Shown here piece after piece: positions 46,961 to 59,377 of a stretch of 64,000 nt of DNA (position 1 is the first letter of the stretch; each line of letters opens with the position of its first letter). The notes beneath the pieces are model-generated. The model was given only the letters and a program-made list of their open reading frames with translations. It did not search any database and had not been told where the DNA came from. The stretch spans positions 1,550,001-1,614,000 of the forward strand of contig CM070914.1 in NCBI GenBank assembly GCA_036417435.1, read 5' to 3'. This DNA comes from Inia geoffrensis (lineage: Eukaryota > Chordata > Mammalia > Artiodactyla > Iniidae). Made by a program: the position numbers and the translations under genes.

Positions 46961-48339
46961 CTTAAGTTCCTACAAGTAAATCAAAGCCTAACCTCCAGGC
47001 ATGTATTTATGCTGGGTGCGCATTGTGACGCAGCATGGTAAGATGCTGACTTTCTCCTGGAGCACACTGACTTCACGTACGAGGTCTTCAAAGTATTCAA
47101 TGCAGAGTGTTTTCTCATGGCAGCTCACCCTCAGGGCCATGACAAAGAGTTCCTGGGGACATCGGATTCACCAGAAATGTGGTCCTGACGGTGCTCCAGG
47201 ACTCTGGAAATGTAGCTCTCCTCCCGGGACATGCGGTGTGCAGCCCGTCACTTGGCACGTACAGAGGCCCTCCGATATACAGACCAGTGGGCCTCCATGT
47301 GGCTCAGCCTTCCCACAGGGCTCTGGAGGTACTCAGTGAACTTGGAGGAAAAACGATGCACAACCGAGGGCCCTAGGAGTCCTCCAAAGGGTACTTCCTT
47401 TAAAATAAATCCCAACAGCGGTGAAGAACTCATGGAGACAGTTGCATGCCTCCCGTTTTACACGGCTACTCAGGGTCTAACGTGGAGACGTGTTCTCTCA
47501 TTGTTTCACTTTAGTTCTAGAGACTGTAATGCTCACCACCACCGAGGCCATGGAAGCAACTTGTTTGGACAGAGCCAATTCATATTTTTCCCCGAAGCAT
47601 TCTTACAGGGTTGAGAGGCCTGTCAACAGCAGACAATGTCAGGTAGTTTCTAGGCAGCGTGAATGGAGCCTTCAAATTGGGAAAACAAGTCTAGTTCCAG
47701 CAGGCCCCGATTTCAACGTGCACACTCATCATATGTCCCTCGGGTTTCTAACAAGTCCAAAGGGAGACAAGGTTACCCAGTGTTTCCTTCCCTGAATCAA
47801 CTTGTCGAAGTAGGGTTTTGTGCATCATGCGAACTGCCTCAACCAAGCAACGCACCTGGTATGTGTGGGGCCGTGTGACTCTTCAAAAGTCTGCAGTGCC
47901 CTGGGAAGAGCAGGCCTGAGATTGCAGTCAGAACGCACGCTGACTCTCTCCTGGCGCCAGGGTGAGTTCAGGCAGGAGGCCGCACATTGAATGCGAAGCC
48001 CAGGGTTTCTCTGAGTGCAGCTCAGACTAGGGTAATGGGTAAAATTTCGACGGCCTGAGGGACGTGCCAGAACGGTGTTCCTGAACCTCTGTGAGTGCTG
48101 GGGTACTTAAGCTGCTCCAAAACAGAGTGCAGTGCGTTTCCCTACACTCAGCATACACAGAGTGGCTCCAAAGGGCTACGGGACTGGATGTTGCTCAACA
48201 GACACAGGTGGGCCTGGGAGTACTTAGTGTACCTGGCAGTAACAGGATGCCCACATGAGCCTCCTAGGTGTCTGTAAAATCATACTGCCATTTAAGATAT
48301 GCAGAGCAGAGGTCACATGCTCATGGAAAGTGCTGGACA
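46961..48339 (+). repeat. Monomer 35 (1,379 bp), type A
   Basis: A copy; shares TTTCAACGTG with 37. Private GACTGTAATG in this subfamily, CGCACCTGG and GTGCCCTGGG. Ends with GGCCGCACATTG, as in 37 and 39. Confidence 0.97.
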
Positions 48340-49717
48340 CCTAAGTTCCTACAAGTAAATCAAAGCCTAACCTCCAGGCATGTATTTATGCTGGGTGCGC
48401 ATTGTGACGCAGGATGGTAAGATGCTGACTTTCTCCTGGAGCACACTGACTTCACGTACGAGGTCTTCAAAGTATTCAATGCAGAGTGTTTTCTCATGGC
48501 AGCTCACCCTCAGGGCCATGACAAAGAGTTCCTGGGGACATCGGACTCACCAGAAATGTGGTCCTGACGGTGCTCCAGGACTCTGGAAATGTAGCTCTCC
48601 TCCCGGGACATGCGGTGTGCAGCCCGTCACTCGGCACGTACAGAGGCCCTCCGATGTACAGACCAGTGGGCCTCCGTGTGGCTCAGCGTTCCCACAGGGC
48701 TCTGGAGGTACTCAGTGAACTTGGAGGAAAAACGATGCACAACCGAGGGCCCTAGGAGTCCTCCAAAGGGTACTTCCTTTAAAATAAATCCCAACAGCGG
48801 TGAAGAACTCATGGAGACAGTTGCATGCCTCCCTTTTTACACGGCTACTCAGGGTTTAACGAGGAGACGTGGTCTCTCATTGTTTCACTTTAGTTCTAGA
48901 GACTGTCATGCTCACCACCACCGAGGCCATGGAAGCACCTTGTTTGGACAGAGCCAATTCATATTTTTCCCCGAAGCATTCTTACAGGGTTGAGAGGCCT
49001 GTCAACAGCAGAGAATGTCAGGTAGTTTCTAGGCAGCATGAATGGAGCCTTCAAATTGAGAAAACAAGTCTAGTTCCAGCAGCCCCGATTTCCACGCGCA
49101 CACTCATCATACGTCCCTCGGGTTTCTAACAAGTCCAAAGGGAGACAAGGTTACCCAGTGTTTCCTTCCCTGAATCAACTTGTCGAAGTAGGGTTTTGTG
49201 CATCATGCGAACTGCCTCAACCAAGCAACGCACTTGGTATGTATGGGGCCGTCTGACTCTTCAAATGTCTGCAGTGCCACGGGAAGAGCAGGCCTGAAAT
49301 TGCAGTCAGAACGCACGCTGACTCTCTCCTGGCGCCAGGGTGAGTTCAGGCAGGAGGCCGTACATGGAATGCGAAGCCCAGGGTTTCTCTGAGTGCAGCT
49401 CAGACTAGGGTAATGGGTAAAATTTCGACGGCCTGAGGGACGTGCCAGAACGGTGTTCCTGAACCTCTGTGAGTGCTGGGGTACTTAAGCTGCTCCAAAA
49501 CAGAGTGCAGTGCGTTTCCCTACACTCAGCATACACAGAGTGGCTCCAAAGGGCTACGGGGCTGGATGTTGCTCAACAGACACAGGTGGGCCTGGGAGTA
49601 CTTAGTGTACCTGGCAGTAACAGGATGCCCACATGAGCCTCCTAGGTGTCTGTAAAATCATACTGCCATTTAAGATATGCAGAGCAGAGGTCACATGCTC
49701 ATGGAAAGTGCTGGACA
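48340..49717 (+). repeat. Monomer 36 (1,378 bp), type B with patchy A start
   Basis: Alternates A (TAAGTTCC, GTATTTATG), B (GCAGGATGG), A (AATGCAGAG), B (CATCGGACT) within about 210 bp. It has AACGAGGAGACG and CGTGGTCTC, shared with 38. Confidence 0.97.
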
Positions 49718-51096
49718 CTTAAGTTCCTACAAGTAAATCAAAGCCTAACCTCCAGGCATGTATTTATGCTGGGTGCGCATTGTGACGCAGCATGGTAAGA
49801 TGCTGACTTTCTCCTGGAGCACACTGACTTCACGTACGAGGTCTTCAAAGTATTCAATGCAGAGTGTTTTCTCATGGCAGCTCACCCTCAGGGCCATGAC
49901 AAAGAGTTCCTGGGGACATCGGATTCACCAGAAATGTGGTCCTGACGGTGCTCCAGGACTCTGGAAATGTAGCTCTCCTCCCGGGACATGCGGTGTGCAG
50001 CCCGTCACTTGGCACGTACAGAGGCCCTCCGATATACAGACCAGTGGGCCTCCATGTGGCTCAGCCTTCCCACAGGGCTCTGGAGGTACTCAGTGAACTT
50101 GGAGGAAAAACGATGCACAACCGAGGGCCCTAGGAGTCCTCCAAAGGGTACTTCCTTTAAAATAAATCCCAACAGCGGTGAAGAACTCATGGAGACAGTT
50201 GCATGCCTCCCGTTTTACACGGCTACTCAGGGTCTAACGTGGAGACGTGTTCTCTCATTGTTTCACTTTAGTTCTAGAGACTGTCATGCTCACCACCACC
50301 GAGGCCATGGAAGCAACTTGTTTGGACAGAGCCAATTCATATTTTTCCCCGAAGCATTCTTACAGGGTAGAGAGGCCTGTCAACAGCAGACAATGTCAGG
50401 TAGTTTCTAGGCAGCGTGAATGGAGCCTTCAAATTGGGAAAACAAGTCTAGTTCCAGCAGGCCCCGATTTCAACGTGCACACTCATCATATGTCCCTCGG
50501 GTTTCTAACAAGTCCAAAGGGAGACAAGGTTACCCAGTGTTTCCTTCCCTGAATCAACTTGTCGAAGTAGGGTTTTGTGCATCATGCGAACTGCCTCAAC
50601 CAAGCAACGCACTTGGTATGTGTGGGGCCGTGTGACTCTTCAAAAGTCTGCAGTGCCACGGGAAGAGCAGGCCTGAGATTGCAGTCAGAACACACGCTGA
50701 CTCTCTCCTGGCGCCAGGGTGAGTTCAGGCAGGAGGCCGCACATTGAATGCGAAGCCCAGGGTTTCTCTGAGTGCAGCTCAGACTAGGGTAATGGGTAAA
50801 ATTTCGACGGCCTGAGGGACGTGCCAGAACGGTGTTCCTGAACCTCTGTGAGTGCTGGGGTACTTAAGCTGCTCCAAAACAGAGTGCAGTGCGTTTCCCT
50901 ACACTCAGCATACACAGAGTGGCTCCAAAGGGCTACGGGACTGGATGTTGCTCAACAGACACAGGTGGGCCTGGGAGTACTTAGTGTACCTGGCAGTAAC
51001 AGGATGCCCACATGAGCCTCCTAGGTGTCTGTAAAATCATACTGCCATTTAAGATATGCAGAGCAGAGGTCACATGCTCATGGAAAGTGCTGGACA
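49718..51096 (+). repeat. Monomer 37 (1,379 bp), type A
   Basis: A copy almost identical to 35. Private GGGTAGAGAGG removes a stop in one frame. AACACACGC is an apparent CpG loss. Confidence 0.97.
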
Positions 51097-52474
51097 CCTC
51101 CGTTCCTACAAGCAAATCAAAGCCTAACCTCCAGGCATGTGTTTATGCTGGGTGCGCATTGTGACGCAGGATGGTAAGATGCTGACTTTCTCCTGGAGCA
51201 CACTGACTTCACGTACGAGGTCTTCAAAGTATTCAAGGCAGAGTGTTTTCTCATGGCAGCTCACCCTCAGGGCCATGACAAAGAGTTCCTGGGGACATCG
51301 GACTCACCAGAAATGTGGTCCTGACGGTGCTCCAGGACTCTGGAAATGTAGCTCTCCTCCCGGGACATGCGGTGTGCAGCCCGTCACTCGGCACGTACAG
51401 AGGCCCTCCGATGTACAGACCAGTGGGCCTCCGTGTGGCTCAGCGTTCCCACAGGGCTCTGGAGGTACTCAGTGAACTTGGAGGAAAAACGATGCACAAC
51501 CGAGGGCCCTAGGAGTCCTCCAAAGGGTACTTCCTTTAAAATAAATCCCAACAGCGGTGAAGAACTCATGGAGACAGTTGCATGCCTCCCTTTTTACACG
51601 GCTACTCAGGGTTTAACGAGGAGACGTGGTCTCTCATTGTTTCACTTTAGTTCTAGAGACTGTCATGCTCACCACCACCGAGGCCATGGAAGCACCTTGT
51701 TTGGACAGAGCCAATTCATATTTTTCCCCGAAGCATTCTTACAGGGTTGAGAGGCCTGTCAACAGCAGAGAATGTCAGGTAGTTTCTAGGCAGCATGAAT
51801 GGAGCCTTCAAATTGAGAAAACAAGTCTAGTTCCAGCAGCCCCGATTTCCACGCGCACACTCATCATACGTCCCTCGGGTTTCTAACAAGTCCAAAGGGA
51901 GACAAGGTTACCCAGTGTTTCCTTCCCTGAATCAACTTGTCGAAGTAGGGTTTTGTGCATCATGCGAACTGCCTCAACCAAGCAACGCACTTGGTATGTG
52001 TGGGGCCGTCTGACTCTTCAAAAGTCTGCAGTGCCACGGGAAGAGCAGGCCTGAAATTGCAGTCAGAACGCACGCTGACTCTCTCCTGGCGCCAGGGTGA
52101 GTTCAGGCAGGAGGCCGTACATGGAATGCGAAGCCCAGGGTTTCTCTGAGTGCAGCTCAGACTAGGGTAATGGGTAAAATTTCGACGGCCTGAGGGACGT
52201 GCCAGAACGGTGTTCCTGAACCTCTGTGAGTGCTGGGGTACTTAAGCTGCTTCAAAACAGAGTGCAGTGCGTTTCCCTACACTCAGCATACACAGAGTGG
52301 CTCCAAAGGGCTACGGGGCTGGATATTGCTCAACAGACACAGGTGGGCCTGGGAGTACTTAGTGTACCTGGCAGTAACAGGATGCCCACATGAGCCTCCT
52401 AGGTGTCTGTAAAATCATACTGCCATTTAAGATATGCAGAGCAGAGGTCACATGCTCATGGAAAGTGCTGGACA
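51097..52474 (+). repeat. Monomer 38 (1,378 bp), type B
   Basis: B copy with a full B start (CTCCGTTCC, GCAGGATGG, AAGGCAGAG). Shares AACGAGGAGACG with 36. Private GCTTCAAAACAG and GGATATTGC. Confidence 0.97.
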
Positions 52475-53853
52475 CTTAAGTTCCTACAAGTAAATCAAAG
52501 CCTAACCTCCAGGCATGTATTTATGCTGGGTGCGCATTGTGACGCAGCATGGTAAGATGCTGACTTTCTCCTGGAGCACACTGACTTCACGTACGAGGTC
52601 TTCAAAGTATTCAATGCAGAGTGTTTTCTCATGGCAGCTCACCCTCAGGGCCATGACAAAGAGTTCCTGGGGACATCGGATTCACCAGAAATGTGGTCCT
52701 GACGGTGCTCCAGGACTCTGGAAATGTAGCTCTCCTCCCGGGACATGCGGTGTGCAGCCCGTCACTTGGCACGTACAGAGGCCCTCCGATATACAGACCA
52801 GTGGGCCTCCATGTGGCTCAGCCTTCCCACAGGGCTCTGGAGGTACTCAGTGAACTTGGAGGAAAAACGATGCACAACCGAGGGCCCTAGGAGTCCTCCA
52901 AAGGGTACTTCCTTTAAAATAAATCCCAACAGCGGTGAAGAACTCATGGAGACAGTTGCATGCCTCCCGTTTTACACGGCTACTCAGGGTCTAACGTGGA
53001 GACGTGTTCTCTCATTGTTTCACTTTAGTTCTAGAGACTGTCATGCTCACCACCACCGAGGCCATGGAAGCAACTTGTTTGGACAGAGCCAATTCATATT
53101 TTTCCCCGAAGCATTCTTACAGGGTTGAGAGGCCTGTCAACAGCAGACAATGTCAGGTAGTTTCTAGGCAGCGTGAATGGAGCCTTCAAATTGGGAAAAC
53201 AAGTCTAGTTCCAGCAGGCTCCGATTTCCACGTGCACACTCATCATATGTCCCTCGGGTTTCTAACAAGTCCAAAGGGAGACAAGGTTACCCAGTGTTTC
53301 CTTCCCTGAATCAACTTGTCGAAGTAGGGTTTTGTGCATCATGCGAACTGCCTCAACCAAGCAACGCACTTGGTATGTGTGGGGCCGTGTGACTCTTCAA
53401 AAGTCTGCAGTGCCACGGGAAGAGCAGGCCTGAGATTGCAGTCAGAACGCACGCTGACTCTCTCCTGGCGCCAGGGTGAGTTCAGGCAGGAGGCCGCACA
53501 TTGAATGCGAAGCCCAGGGTTTCTCTGAGTGCAGCTCAGACTAGGGTAATGGGTAAAATTTCGACGGCCTGAGGGACGTGCCAGAACGGTGTTCCTGAAC
53601 CTCTGTGAGTGCTGGGGTACTTAAGCTGCTCCAAAACAGAGTGCAGTGCGTTTCCCTACACTCAGCATACACAGAGTGGCTCCAAAGGGCTACGGGACTG
53701 GATGTTGCTCAACAGACACAGGTGGGCCTGGGAGTACTTAGTGTACCTGGCAGTAACAGGATGCCCACATGAGCCTCCTAGGTGTCTGTAAAATCATACT
53801 GCCATTTAAGATATGCAGAGCAGAGGTCACATGCTCATGGAAAGTGCTGGACA
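52475..53853 (+). repeat. Monomer 39 (1,379 bp), type A
   Basis: A copy. Private GCAGGCTCCG where the others read GCAGGCCCCG. Confidence 0.97.
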
Positions 53854-55236
53854 CCTCCGTTCCTACAAGCAAATCAAAGCCTAACCTCCAGGCATGTGTT
53901 TATGCTGGGTGCGCATTGTGACGCAGGATGGTAAGATGCTGACTTTCTCCTGGAGCACACTGACTTCACGTACGAGGTCTTCAAAGTATTCAAGGCAGAG
54001 TGTTTTCTCATGGCAGCTCACCCTCAGGGCCATGACAAAGAGTTCCTGGGGACATCGGACTCACCAGAAATGTGGTCCTGACGGTGCTCCAGGACTCTGG
54101 AAATGTAGCTCTCCTCCCGGGACATGCGGTGTGCAGCCCGTCACTCGGCACGTACAGAGGCCCTCCGATGTACAGACCAGTGGGCCTCCGTGTGGCTCAG
54201 CGTTCCCACAGGGCTCTGGAGGTACTCAGTGAACTTGGAGGAAAAACGATGCACAACCGAGGGCCCTAGGAGTCCTCCAAAGGGTACTTCCTTTAAAATA
54301 AATCCCAACAGCGGTGAAGAACTCATGGAGACAGTTGCATGCCTCCCTTTTTACACGGCTACTCAGGGTTTAACGTGGAGACGTGGTCTCTCATTGTTTC
54401 ACTTTAGTTCTAGAGACTGTCATGCTCACCACCACCGAGGCCATGGAAGCACCTTGTTTGGACAGAGCCAATTCATATTTTTCCCCGAAGCATTCTTACA
54501 GGGTTGAGAGGCCTGTCAACAGCAGAGAATGTCAGGTAGTTTCTAGGCAGCATGAATGGAGCCTTCAAATTGAGAAAACAAGTCTAGTTCCAGCAGCCCC
54601 GATTTCCACGCGCACACTCATCATACGTCCCTCGGGTTTCTAACAAGTTCAAAGGGAGACAAGGTTACCCAGTGTTTCCTTCCCTGAATCAACTTGTCGA
54701 AGTAGGGTTTTGTGCATCATGCGAACTGCCTCAACCAAGCAACGCACTTGGTATGTGTGGGGCCGTCTGACTCTTCAAAAGTCTGCAGTGCCACGGGAAG
54801 AGCAGGCCTGAAATTGCAGTCAGAACGCACGCTGACTCTCTTCTGGCGCCAGGGTGAGTTCAGGCAGGAGGCCGTACATGGAATGCGAAGCCCAGGGTTT
54901 CTCTGAGTGCAGCTCAGACTAGGGTAATGGGTAAAATTTCGACGGCCTGAGGGACGTGCCAGAAAGGTGTTCCTGAACCTCTGTGAGTGCTGGGGTACTT
55001 AAGCTGCTCCAAAACAGAGTGCAGTGCGTTTCCCTACACTCAGCATACACAGAGTGGCTCCAAAGGGCTACGGGACTGGATGTTGCTGAACAGACACAGG
55101 TGGGCCTGGGAGTAATTAGTGTACTGTACCTGGCAGTAACAGGATGCCCACATGAGCCTCCTAGGTGTCTGTAAAATCATACTGCCATTTATGATATGCA
55201 GAGCAGAGGTCACATGCTCATGGAAAGTGCTGGACA
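53854..55236 (+). repeat. Monomer 40 (1,383 bp), type B with new 3' end
   Basis: B copy up to about 55,080. Its end then has GTTGCTGAACAG, AGTAATTAG, TGTACTGTAC and TTTATGATATG, a 3' end shared with 43, 44 and 46. Confidence 0.97.
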
Positions 55237-56615
55237 CCTCCGTTCCTACAAGCAAATCAAAGCCTAACCTCCAGGCAGGTGTTTATGCTGGGTGCGCATT
55301 GCGACGCAGCATGGTAAGATGCTGACTTTCTCCTGGAGCACACTGACTTCACGTACGAGGTCTTCAAAGTATTCAAGGCAGAGTGTTTTCTCATGGCAGC
55401 TCACCCTCAGGGCCATGACAAAGAGTTCCTGGGGACATCGGATTCACCAGAAATGTGGTCCTGACGGTGCTCCAGGAATCTGGAAATGTAGCTCTCCTCC
55501 CGGGACATGCGGTGTGCAGCCCGTCACTCGGCATGTACAGAGGCCCTCCGATGTACAGACCAGTGGGCCTCCATGTGGCTCAGCCTTCCCACAGGGCTCT
55601 GGAGGTACTCAGTGAACTTGGACGAAAAACGATGCACAACCGAGGGCCCTAGGAGTCCTCCAAAGGGTACTTCCTTTAAAATAAATCCCAACAGCGGTGA
55701 AGAAATCATGGAGACAGTTGCATGCCTCCCTTTTTACACGGCTACTCAGGGTCTAACGTGGAGACGTGTTCTCTCATTGTTTCACTTTAGTTCTAGAGAC
55801 TGTCATGCTCACCACCACCGAGGCCATGGAAGCACCTTGTTTGGACAGAGCCAATTCATATTTTACCCCGAAGAATTCTTACAGGGTTGAGAGGCCTGTC
55901 AACAGCAGAGAATATCAGGTAGTTTCTAGGCAGCATGAATGGAGCCTTCAAATTGAGAAAACAAGTCTAGTTCCAGCAGGCCCCGATTTCCACGGGCACA
56001 CTCATCATACGCCCCTCGGGTTTCTAACAAGCCCACAGGGAGACAAGGTTACCCAGTGTTTCCTTCCCTGAATCAACTTGTCGAAGTAGGGTTTTGTGCA
56101 TCATGCGAACTGCCTCAACCAAGCAACGCACTTGGTATGTGTGGGGCCGTCTGACTCTTCAAAAGTCTGCAGTGCCACGGGAAGAGCAGGCCTGAAATTG
56201 CAGTCAGAACACACGCTGACTCTCTCCTGGCGCCAGGGTGAGTTCAGTCAGGAGGCCGTACATGGAATGCGAAGCCCAGGGTTTCTCTGAGTGCAGCTCA
56301 GACTACGGCAATGGGTAAAATTTCGACGGCCTGAGGGACGTGCCAGAACGGTGTTCCTGAACCTCTGTGAGTGCTGGGGTACTTAAGCTGCTCCAAAACA
56401 GAGTGCAGTGCGTTTCCCTACACTCAGCATACACAGAGTGGCTCCAAAGGGCTACAGGACTGGATGTTGCTCAACAGACACAGGTGGGCCTGGGAGTACT
56501 TAGTGTACCTGGCAGTAACAGGATGCCCACATGAGCCTCCTAGGTGTCTGTAAAATCATACTGCCATTTAAGATATGCAGAGCAGAGGTCACATGCTCAT
56601 GGAAAGTGCTGGACA
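55237..56615 (+). repeat. Monomer 41 (1,379 bp)
   Basis: Start with GGCAGGTGTTTATG and CATTGCGACG, as in 44, 45 and 47. From 55,624 it is the first copy of the 1,379-bp duplication. Confidence 0.97.
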
Positions 56616-58330
56616 CCTCCGTTCCTACAAGCAAATCAAAGCCTAACCTCCAGGCATGTGTTTATGCTGGGTGCGCATTGTGACGCAGCATGGTAAGATG
56701 CAGACTTTCTCCTGGAGCACACTGACTTCACGTACGAGGTCTTCAAAGTATTCAAGGCAGAGTGTTTTCTCATGGCAGCTCACCCTCAGGGCCATGACAA
56801 AGAGTTCCTGGGGACATCGGACTCACCAGAAATGTAGTCCTGACGGTGCTCCAGGACTCTGGAAATGTAGCTCTCCTCCCGGGACATGCGGTGTGCAGCA
56901 TGTCACTCGGCACGTACAGAGGCCCTCCGATGTACAGACCAGTGGGCCTCCATGTGGCTCAGCCTTCCCACAGGGCTCTGGAGGTACTCAGTGAACTTGG
57001 AGGAAAAACGATGCACAACCGAGGGCCCTAGGAGTCCTCCAAAGGGTACTTCCTTTAAAATAAATCCCAACAGCGGTGAAGAAATCATGGAGACAGTTGC
57101 ATGCCTCCCTTTTTACACGGCTACTCAGGGTCTAACGTGGAGACGTGTTCTCTCATTGTTTCACTTTAGTTCTAGAGACTGTCATGCTCACCACCACCGA
57201 GGCCATGGAAGCACCTTGTTTGGACAGAGCCAATTCATATTTTACCCCGAAGCATTCTTACAGGGTTGAGAGGCCTGTCAACAGCAGAGAATATCAGGTA
57301 GTTTCTAGGCAGCATGAATGGAGCCTTCAAATTGAGAAAACAAGTCTAGTTCCAGCAGGCCCCGATTTCCACGGGCACACTCATCATACGCCCCTCGGGT
57401 TTCTAACAAGCCCACAGGGAGACAAGGTTACCCAGTGTTTCCTTCCCTGAATCAACTTGTCGAAGTAGGGTTTTGTGCATCATGCGAACTGCCTCAACCA
57501 AGCAACGCACTTGGTATGTGTGGGGCCGTCTGACTCTTCAAAAGTCTGCAGTGCCACGGGAAGAGCAGGCCTGAAATTGCAGTCAGAACACACGCTGACT
57601 CTCTCCTGGCGCCAGGGTGAGTTCAGTCAGGAGGCCGTACATGGAATGCGAAGCCCAGGGTTTCTCTGAGTGCAGCTCAGACTACGGCAATGGGTAAAAT
57701 TTCGACGGCCTGAGGGACGTGCCAGAACGGTGTTCCTGAACCTCTGTGAGTGCTGGGGTACTTAAGCTGCTCCAAAACAGAGTGCAGTGCGTTTCCCTAC
57801 ACTCAGCATACACAGAGTGGCTCCAAAGGGCTACAGGACTGGATGTTGCTCAACAGACACAGGTGGGCCTGGGAGTACTTAGTGTACCTGGCAGTAACAG
57901 GATGCCCACATGAGCCTCCTAGGTGTCTGTAAAATCATACTGCCATTTAAGATATGCAGAGCAGAGGTCACATGCTCATGGAAAGTGCTGGACACCTCCG
58001 TTCCTACAAGCAAATCAAAGCCTAACCTCCAGGCATGTGTTTATGCTGGGTGCGCATTGTGACGCAGCATGGTAAGATGCAGACTTTCTCCTGGAGCACA
58101 CTGACTTCACGTACGAGGTCTTCAAAGTATTCAAGGCAGAGTGTTTTCTCATGGCAGCTCACCCTCAGGGCCATGACAAAGAGTTCCTGGGGACATCGGA
58201 CTCACCAGAAATGTAGTCCTGACGGTGCTCCAGGACTCTGGAAATGTAGCTCTCCTCCCGGGACATGCGGTGTGCAGCATGTCACTCGGCACGTACAGAG
58301 GCCCTCCGATGTACAGACCAGTGGGCCTCC
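55624..58330 (+). repeat. Recent 1,379-bp tandem duplication
   Basis: Positions 55,624-56,951 recur at 57,003-58,330, shifted by 1,379. By eye I see one mismatch (A at 55,874, C at 57,253). Shared private variants include GAAATCATGG, TTTTACCCC, GCCCACAGGG, ACTACGGCAATGG and CTACAGGACT. It ends where monomer 43 reads CTCCGTG against CTCCATG in 42. Confidence 0.9.
56616..57994 (+). repeat. Monomer 42 (1,379 bp)
   Basis: Part of the 1,379-bp duplication. Shares GATGCAGAC, AATGTAGTCC and GCATGTCAC with the start of 43. Confidence 0.97.
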
Positions 58331-59377
58331 GTGTGGCTCAGCGTTCCCACAGGGCTCTGGAGGTACTCAGTGAACTTGGAGGAAAAACGATGCACAACCG
58401 AGGGCCCTAGGAGTCCTCCAAAGGGTACTTCCTTTAAAATAAATCCCAACAGCGGTGAAGAACTCATGGAGACAGTTGCATGCCTCCCGTTTTACACGGC
58501 TACTCAGGGTCTAACGTGGAGACGTGTTCTCTCATTGTTTCACTTTAGTTCTAGAGACTGTCATGCTCACCACCACCGAGGCCATGGAAGCACCTTGTTT
58601 GGACAGAGCCAATTCATATTTTTCCCCGAAGCATTCTTACAGGGTTGAGAGGTCTGTCAACAGCAGAGAATGTCAGGTAGTTTCTAGGCAGCATGAATGG
58701 AGCCTTCAAATTGAGAAAACAAGTCTAGTTCCAGCAGCCCCGATTTCCACGCGCACACTCATCCTACGTCCCTCGGGTTTCTAACAAGTCCAAAGGGAGA
58801 CAAGGTTACCCAGTGTTTCCTTCCCTGAATCAACTTGTCGAAGTAGGGTTTTGTGCATCATGCGAACTGCCTCAACCAAGCAACGCACTTGGTATGTGTG
58901 GGGCCGTCTGACTCTTCAAAAGTCTGCAGTGCCACGGGAAGAGCAGGCCTGAAATTGCAGTCAGAACGCACGCTGACTCTCTCCTGGCGCCAGGGTGAGT
59001 TCAGGCAGGAGGCCGTACATGGAATGCGAAGCCCAGGGTTTCTCTGAGTGCAGCTCAGACTAGGGTAATGGGTAAAATTTCGACGGCCTGAGGGACGTGC
59101 CAGAACGGTGTTCCTGAACCTCTGTGAGTGCTGGGGTACTTAAGCTGCTCCAAAACAGAGTGCAGTGCGTTTCCCTATACTCAGCATACACAGAGTGGCT
59201 CCAAAGGGCTACGGGACTGGATGTTGCTGAACAGACACAGGTGGGCCTGGGAGTAATTAGTGTACTGTACCTGGCAGTAACAGGATGCCCACATGAGCCT
59301 CCTAGGTGTCTGTAAAATCATACTGCCATTTATGATATGCAGAGCAGAGGTCACATGCTCATGGAAAGTGCTGGACA
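57995..59377 (+). repeat. Monomer 43 (1,383 bp), mosaic
   Basis: 42-like to 58,330, then type B (CTCCGTGTGG, GCAGCCCCG), then the 40-like end with TGTACTGTAC. Confidence 0.97.

Larger units (their letters stand above)
41447..55236 (+). repeat. Dimeric higher-order repeat, five copies of 2,757 bp
   Basis: Monomers alternate strictly. Odd monomers (31, 33, 35, 37, 39; type A) have TAAGTTCC, GTATTTATG, CATCGGATT and GCAACTTG. Even monomers (32, 34, 36, 38, 40; type B) have CATCGGACT, CTCCGTGTGG, AGCGTTCCC, GCACCTTG and the 1-bp loss GCAGCCCCG. Copies start at 41,447, 44,204, 46,961, 49,718 and 52,475. The first four are exactly 2,757 bp; the fifth is 2,762 bp because monomer 40 carries the TGTAC duplication. 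Monomer 30 has the B-type 1-bp loss, so the alternation begins there. Confidence 0.92.
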
